NCBI GenBank assembly: GCA_021106995.1
Contig: JAIOTG010000018.1
Location: 1-5,495 of the forward strand
From: a bacterium
GTDB lineage: Bacteria; Patescibacteriota; Patescibacteriia; Patescibacteriales; JAGXOH01
Direction: 5' to 3'
Length of the DNA: 5,495 nt
Positions 1 through 2,682 of this stretch are shown in pieces (the stretch's first letter is position 1; each line of letters starts with the position of its first letter). Both the position numbers and the translations under genes were made by a program. A model generated the notes under the pieces. It saw nothing but the letters and a program-made list of their open reading frames with translations, made no database searches and was not told the DNA's origin.

Positions 1-278
1 AATGTGGATTTAAGGCGATAGAAAAAAATTCTTTTCTGAAGATAAGCAGACACTTAAAAGACCCTAATTGGTTTTTTGATACTGAATTAATTTTTTGGAT
101 TAATAAAAATGATTATTTAATAAAAGAGGTGCCCGTTAATTGGTCGGAAAGTAGGTACGATGAAAGAAAGAGTAAGGTTAGAATGTTTAGAGATAGTTCC
201 CGTTTTTTTATAAATTTAATAAAACTTAAAATGCGTTATAAAAAAACTTTAAAAAGTGAGTTGACCAAAGATGATTAA
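1..278 (+). CDS. Family 2 glycosyltransferase, C-terminal end only (polyprenyl-phosphate sugar transferase-like)
   Basis: Only the last 91 codons are in the window; the frame is open from base 3 and stops with TAA at 276-278. The tail has the pattern typical of the C-terminus of GT2 enzymes of the dolichyl-phosphate mannose synthase type: WFFDTELIFW, then a short spacer and IKEVPVNW, then a basic stretch with SKVRMFRDS and a hydrophobic/basic end (FFINLIKLKMRYKK). In that family such enzymes move a sugar from a nucleotide donor to a polyprenyl phosphate at the inner face of the membrane. The catalytic part (nucleotide-binding DxD region) lies upstream and cannot be checked, so the substrate is unknown. 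The next gene starts 49 bases later on the same strand, and a candidate promoter overlaps the end of this gene. It could also be a general GT2 enzyme for surface polysaccharide. Confidence 0.75.
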   Translation, partial: CGFKAIEKNSFLKISRHLKDPNWFFDTELIFWINKNDYLIKEVPVNWSESRYDERKSKVRMFRDSSRFFINLIKLKMRYKKTLKSELTKDD

Positions 279-289
279 GGTGTTAGTGT
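261..289 (+). promoter_or_regulatory. Candidate sigma-70-type promoter for the M23 peptidase gene
   Basis: TTGACC at 261-266 (five of six to the -35 consensus) is followed after 17 bases by TAGTGT at 284-289, a poor -10 that keeps only the TAnnnT frame. Transcription would start near 296, about 30 bases before the ATG at 328. It overlaps the last codons of the glycosyltransferase. A/T-rich DNA gives many chance matches, and co-transcription from upstream is equally possible. Confidence 0.3.
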
Positions 290-327
290 TGCTTGGAGTT
301 TTTAAGAGCTAAATAAATTTAATAAAA

Positions 328-1707
328 ATGAATTTAAAGCCGAATTCAAAAAAAATAGTTAGATTAAAATGGTTACTTATTAATTTTTTGATTATTTTTT
401 TAAAAATTTCATCTTTTTTATTTAAAGGTTTGGGAAAAATTTTAAATTATTTAATAAAATTACCAAAACCTTTTTTTAAGTTTTTGTTTAATAAAATAAT
501 AGTTAAGGGTTATTGTAAATATAATTCTATTTTAAAAAAATTAGGCTGGGAAAGGCGAGGGAAAAGAAGTTTTCTAAGTTATTTATTGAATGAAAATACA
601 GTTCATGTTATAGTTATTTTTTTAACTGTTATGATGGTTATTTTTAATTTAACTCAATATACCAGTGCTAATAATAGTATGGAAATTGGGCGAGGTGCTA
701 TGATTACTGGCTTAGTAAAAACAGAATTTAACGGATTAGATGAAGCTGAGTTAATAGAAGAAACGGTTAATACTGATTCTAATAGTAGAAGATTAAAGGC
801 TCAGGCTCATTATATTGATTATGGAATTGCTCTTAACAAGGATGCGACAGATTCAATGCCCATAGAAACTGTGTTTGATAATGAGATAAATCAGGAGGCT
901 TTAAGTAAAAATAATAGTGGAAACGTTGTTCAGAAAAGAGATGAGATAATGGAGTATGAGGTGAAATCAGGGGATAGTGTTAGCACTATTGCTGCTCATT
1001 TTGATGTAAGCGTGAAAACAATTTTATGGGAAAATAATTTAAGCGAATATGGCCTAATAAGAGCAGGCGATATTCTTAGAGTGTTGCCCCAGACTGGTGT
1101 GACTCATAAAATAAAAAGCGGAGAAAATTTGAGCTATTTAGCGGGGAAGTATAGTATTGATATCGACGAAATAGCCAAGATAAACAATATAAAAAACGTT
1201 GCCAGTTTAAGTATAGGAGACACTTTAGTGATTCCGGGCGGTGAAAAAATTACTACAAGCAATAATAATACAAAGATAAATTCAACCCCAAATTATAATG
1301 CTATTTCGGTTGTCAAGAATATAGTAAATCCTAAAGCTAGCGTTCCTAGTAATAAAATGTTTTGGCCTACGGAGGGGCATACTATTACTCAATATTACAC
1401 CTGGAGACACCATGGTTTAGACATAGCCAACAAGCAGGGAACCCCTCTTTATGCAGCTGATGCCGGCACTATAGAGTTTGTGGGTTGGAGTAACGGTTAT
1501 GGAAATAATATAATTATAAATCACGGAGGAGGTAAAAAAACCAGATACGCTCATTTGTATAAATTTTATGTTAAGTCAGGACAGAAGGTTGATAAGGGTC
1601 AAACAATTGGAGAAATGGGGAATACTGGTTGGTCAACAGGGCCTCACTTACATTTTGAGGTTATAATAAATAACCAAAGATATAATCCTCTTAATTACAT
1701 AAAATAG
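328..1707 (+). CDS. Membrane-anchored peptidoglycan endopeptidase: two LysM domains and an M23 (LytM/lysostaphin-type) domain
   Basis: A complete 459-aa protein likely to cut peptide cross-links of peptidoglycan outside the membrane. Residues 1-90 are very basic and hydrophobic (possible membrane segment about 14-32). A clear transmembrane helix lies at about 92-108, and residues 112-207 form a polar linker. LysM 1 spans about 209-253 (YEVKSGDSVSTIA to LRVLP) and LysM 2 about 259-303 (HKIKSGENLSYLA to LVIP); LysM binds glycan strands. The M23 domain spans about 345-457. Its family motifs are intact: H361 and D365 (HHGLD), H409 (YAHL), and H440 and H442 (PHLHFE). By the LytM model, H361, D365 and H442 bind zinc while H409 and H440 act in catalysis. 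The ATG at 328 is the only start that keeps the full N-terminus, but no Shine-Dalgarno motif precedes it. The long N-terminus before the anchor is unusual for well-known M23 enzymes and resembles what I recall from Parcubacteria. Regulation is not visible. Confidence 0.93.
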   Translation: MNLKPNSKKIVRLKWLLINFLIIFLKISSFLFKGLGKILNYLIKLPKPFFKFLFNKIIVKGYCKYNSILKKLGWERRGKRSFLSYLLNENTVHVIVIFLTVMMVIFNLTQYTSANNSMEIGRGAMITGLVKTEFNGLDEAELIEETVNTDSNSRRLKAQAHYIDYGIALNKDATDSMPIETVFDNEINQEALSKNNSGNVVQKRDEIMEYEVKSGDSVSTIAAHFDVSVKTILWENNLSEYGLIRAGDILRVLPQTGVTHKIKSGENLSYLAGKYSIDIDEIAKINNIKNVASLSIGDTLVIPGGEKITTSNNNTKINSTPNYNAISVVKNIVNPKASVPSNKMFWPTEGHTITQYYTWRHHGLDIANKQGTPLYAADAGTIEFVGWSNGYGNNIIINHGGGKKTRYAHLYKFYVKSGQKVDKGQTIGEMGNTGWSTGPHLHFEVIINNQRYNPLNYIK

Positions 1708-1720
1708 CATTTTATTAACG

Positions 1721-1759
1721 TTGAATTTTTTTTATTTTAATGTTATCTTAATTATATAA
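1721..1759 (+). promoter_or_regulatory. Weak candidate promoter region for the 83-aa membrane protein
   Basis: The 71-base gap between the two genes is almost pure A/T. TTGAAT at 1721-1726 followed after 17 bases by TATCTT at 1744-1749 matches a -35/-10 pair four of six at each box. TATAAA at 1754-1759 is another possible -10. There is no convincing terminator after the M23 gene, so read-through from it is also possible. Confidence 0.25.
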
Positions 1760-1778
1760 AATTTTTTAAATAATATTT

Positions 1779-2030
1779 ATGAAATTTATTATAGGAGTGA
1801 TAATTACTGTCATGGCTGTGGCGATGGTTATAAAATCTGAAAGTTTTTTGAGGTTTTTTGGAAGAATTTCTTTTTTTGAAAAACATTTAGGCACAGAAGG
1901 AGGATCAAGGCTTGGTTATAAAATAATAGGATTAATTTTTATTTTTCTTGGTATGCTAACGATGACCGGAATGATAGATGGTTTTATGGGTTGGATTTTA
2001 GGCCCTATTTTGAGACTTAAAAGTTTTTAG
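1779..2030 (+). CDS. Small two-helix integral membrane protein, unknown function
   Basis: A complete 83-aa protein. Helix 1 spans about residues 3-19 (FIIGVIITVMAVAMVIK). A short loop with SESFLRFFGRI follows, then a conserved-looking core EKHLGTEGGSRLGYK at 34-48, and helix 2 at about 47-66. The last residues are hydrophobic (MGWILGPILRL). The glycine-rich GTEGGSR core between two helices looks like a family signature rather than chance sequence, and I recall similar small proteins in Patescibacteria, but I know of no assigned function. The ATG at 1779 is preferred because it starts just before helix 1; the next ATG (1812) would cut the helix in half. No Shine-Dalgarno precedes 1779. It lies 71 bases after the M23 gene on the same strand and is followed by a terminator-like hairpin at 2076-2099. 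A link with the envelope is suggested only by position. Confidence 0.8.
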   Translation: MKFIIGVIITVMAVAMVIKSESFLRFFGRISFFEKHLGTEGGSRLGYKIIGLIFIFLGMLTMTGMIDGFMGWILGPILRLKSF

Positions 2031-2033
2031 GTC

Positions 2034-2062
2034 TTGTCAAAAATTTTTTAATTTGTTAAGTT
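2034..2062 (+). promoter_or_regulatory. Candidate promoter for tRNA-Ala
   Basis: TTGTCA at 2034-2039 (five of six to the -35 consensus) is followed after 17 bases by TAAGTT at 2057-2062 (TAnnnT only). Initiation would be near 2069, about 40 bases upstream of the tRNA. The hairpin at 2076-2099 would then lie in the tRNA leader, so either this promoter or that terminator call is likely wrong. Confidence 0.3.
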
Positions 2063-2075
2063 GTTTTAGAGATAC

Positions 2076-2099
2076 TCGCTTTTAAAGCGATTTTTATTT
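2076..2099 (+). terminator. Probable intrinsic terminator after the 83-aa gene
   Basis: The stem TCGCTT (2076-2081) pairs with AAGCGA (2085-2090) around a three-base loop TTA, or as a 5-bp stem with a five-base loop, and is followed by TTTTTATTT (2091-2099). It ends 46-69 bases after the stop codon of the membrane protein gene and 11 bases before tRNA-Ala. The stem is short, so efficiency may be modest. Confidence 0.55.
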
Positions 2100-2109
2100 A
2101 AAAATTATT

Positions 2110-2183
2110 GGGCCGTTAGCTCAGTTGGCTAGAGCACCTGCCTTGCACGCAGGGGGTCAAGGGTTCGAATCCCTTACGGTCCA
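2110..2183 (+). tRNA. trnA: tRNA-Ala (anticodon UGC)
   Basis: A full cloverleaf of 74 nt can be drawn. The acceptor is GGGCCGT/ACGGTCC with discriminator A2183. The D stem is GCTC/GAGC with a nine-base loop. The anticodon stem is CCTGC/GCAGG with loop CTTGCAC (anticodon TGC), the variable loop is GGGTC, and the T stem is AAGGG/CCCTT with loop TTCGAAT. The third acceptor pair is G3-U70, the identity element read by alanyl-tRNA synthetase, which agrees with the anticodon. The 3' CCA is not encoded: A2183 is followed by CT, so a CCA-adding enzyme is needed. The last bases of the tRNA also belong to the 5' arm of a long inverted repeat, and its 3' end is copied at 2350-2370. Confidence 0.97.
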
Positions 2184-2184
2184 C
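2164..2184 (+). repeat. Direct repeat copy 1: 21-nt tRNA-Ala 3' end (possible att core)
   Basis: The block runs from the T loop (TTCGAAT) through CCCTT, the acceptor strand ACGGTCC and A73 to one base beyond. It is repeated exactly at 2350-2370, 186 bp away (same-point spacing). This is the segment that tyrosine recombinases commonly use as the identity block when integrating into tRNA genes. Confidence 0.8.
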
Positions 2185-2229
2185 TAAAACAAAACACACC
2201 ATATTTATGGTGTGTTTTGTTTTAGTGGA
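2180..2229 (+). terminator. Long perfect hairpin overlapping the tRNA 3' end; probable tRNA terminator
   Basis: Bases 2180-2203 and 2206-2229 are exact reverse complements, 24 bp with only TT between the arms (in practice the innermost pairs open to form the loop). The inner part contains ACACACC/GGTGTGT and the outer right arm is T-rich (TTTTGTTTTAG), which would serve as a U-rich tail if the polymerase stops within it. The left arm begins inside the tRNA: TCC of the acceptor and discriminator A pair with the far end of the right arm. A perfect stem this long is unusual for a tRNA terminator. It could also be an end of a small mobile element or part of an attachment region. Confidence 0.6.
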
Positions 2230-2349
2230 TTCGTAGTGCGAGAGAACTGTAAGGAGAAATATGAATAATATAATGTTCTTTTTGATTAAAAAAATTTTAA
2301 ATTAAGATAAAAATATTATAGAATACTCTGTCGTGGGGTTCGTCGCCCC
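2184..2349. other. Non-coding A/T-rich interval between the two tRNA-end copies; possible remnant of an integrated element
   Basis: This stretch holds the right part of the long inverted repeat, then about 120 bases with no sizeable reading frame. It includes AAGGAG at 2251-2256 before ATG at 2261 (a 14-codon frame ending at 2305), a lone TATTAT at 2314-2319, and the GGGG/CCCC hairpin at 2335-2349. No integrase, transposase or replication gene is present. If the flanking 21-nt repeats are att sites, nearly all of the element has been lost, or it was a very small non-autonomous element. Confidence 0.35.
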
Positions 2350-2370
2350 TTCGAATCCCTTACGGTCCAC
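2350..2370 (+). repeat. Direct repeat copy 2: detached 3' end of tRNA-Ala (tRNA fragment or att relic)
   Basis: It is identical over 21 nt to 2164-2184. The rest of the tRNA (acceptor 5' strand, D arm, anticodon arm, 5' half of the T stem) is absent upstream, so this is not a functional tRNA. A separate hairpin GGGG-TTCGTCG-CCCC (2335-2349) sits directly before it. Downstream come AAAGAG and then a strong terminator. It may be the original chromosomal 3' end displaced by an integration that restored the tRNA at 2110-2183, or the remnant of a second, decayed tRNA copy. Confidence 0.75.
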
Positions 2371-2376
2371 AAAGAG

Positions 2377-2406
2377 AAAAGCATCACCAGGGTGATGCTT
2401 TTTTGT
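2377..2406. terminator. Strong intrinsic terminator, probably bidirectional
   Basis: AAAAGCATCACC (2377-2388) and GGTGATGCTTTT (2391-2402) are perfect complements. The GC-rich core stem closes on a CAGG loop and T's continue to 2404. On the - strand the same stem is followed by TTTTCTCTTT, so it can also stop transcripts of the - strand reading frame that ends at 2410. It lies between two convergent units: the tRNA from the left and the broken small gene from the right. Confidence 0.85.
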
Positions 2407-2409
2407 GCT

Positions 2410-2621
2410 TTATTTTTCATTTTCAAGTTTCTTCAAAAGCTTTAATATTTCGTTTCTTTTTTTAGGTTCCTTTGAGGCTTTTATAATTTTTATGGTTTCA
2501 GAGCAGTAGTTTTTGTATAGCTTTTTCGATAATTTGGTGATTTTTTTATTTTATCATTAATTTTAGAGCTTTTTTTATTTTTAAACAAGTAAAAAAAACT
2601 TAAAAAAGAGGGATTGAACAT
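2410..2621 (-). pseudogene. Small unknown gene, apparently frameshifted at an A7 run
   Basis: On the - strand an ATG at 2621-2619 opens a frame (MFNPSFLSFFYLF, then a Lys/Ser/Asn-rich part) that runs out of sense after about base 2540. From the run of seven A's (T's at 2541-2547 on +), the frame one base back is open for 46 codons and ends with TAA at 2412-2410. Its end looks like real protein: YKNYCSETIKIIKASKEP followed by a basic amphipathic helix (RNEILKLLKKLENEK). That downstream frame has no ATG, GTG or TTG of its own. Joining the two frames gives about 70 aa. The stop lies eight bases from the bidirectional terminator, as expected for a gene. No family is recognised. It could be a decayed gene, a sequencing indel in a homopolymer, a slippage-expressed gene, or chance in A-rich DNA. 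The full frame extends upstream to a TTG at 2675, which overlaps the polA promoter and is not a credible start. Confidence 0.4.
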
Positions 2622-2636
2622 CTCTCTTTTCTTTTT
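2604..2636. terminator. Weak A/T-rich hairpin between the small - strand frame and polA
   Basis: Bases 2604-2613 pair with 2621-2630 (10 bp including one G-T pair) around the loop TTGAACA, with T-rich sequence on the right (CTTTTT) and T's on the left when read on the - strand. It could be a weak two-way terminator, but it also overlaps the candidate -35 box and the ATG of the broken gene, so its role is open. Confidence 0.25.
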
Positions 2637-2641
2637 ATAAT
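2614..2641 (+). promoter_or_regulatory. Candidate promoter P1 for polA
   Basis: TTGAAC at 2614-2619 (four of six to -35) is followed after 16 bases by a perfect TATAAT at 2636-2641. Initiation near 2648 would leave a leader of about 35 bases, which carries no Shine-Dalgarno motif. On the opposite strand the same bases give TATTAT (2642-2637), a possible -10 for the divergent small frame. Confidence 0.4.
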
Positions 2642-2667
2642 ATTTAGATGAATCTTTTTTAGTAACA

Positions 2668-2676
2668 TGATACAAT
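2668..2676 (+). promoter_or_regulatory. Extended -10 promoter P2 for polA, placed for a leaderless mRNA
   Basis: TGATACAAT (2668-2676) matches the extended -10 form TGnTAnnnT, with five of six in TACAAT; no good -35 lies 16-18 bases upstream, which extended -10 promoters can do without. Six bases separate it from the ATG at 2683, so transcription should begin at or next to the A of the start codon. Together with the missing Shine-Dalgarno this points to leaderless translation of polA. Confidence 0.5.
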
Positions 2677-2682
2677 GGATAT

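Noticed and set aside
1708..1778. Terminator after the M23 gene
   Set aside because: There is a long T run (about 1725-1732), but the only symmetry upstream (around AACGTT at 1717-1722) is too short to form a stable stem.
1793..1814. Internal start of the small membrane protein at ATG 1812 using AGGAG at 1793-1797
   Set aside because: The spacing of 14 bases is too long and the shorter protein would lose half of the first membrane helix.
2180..2229. Terminal inverted repeats of a transposon
   Set aside because: The arms are separated by just two bases, so they form a hairpin rather than the two ends of an element, and no transposase or target-site duplication is visible.
2164..2370. CRISPR-like repeat pair
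   Set aside because: There are only two copies, the repeat is explained by the tRNA end, and no further units or cas genes occur.
2350..2376. A second functional tRNA gene
   Set aside because: Only the T loop and 3' acceptor strand are present; there is no D arm, anticodon arm or 5' acceptor strand upstream.
2490..2675. The 61-codon - strand open frame taken as a complete gene
   Set aside because: Its start would be TTG inside the polA promoter region, its composition is dominated by Lys, Ser and Tyr as A/T-rich DNA gives, and its last part reads the wrong frame of a better C-terminal sequence. Only the ATG-to-A7 part is used, within the pseudogene call.
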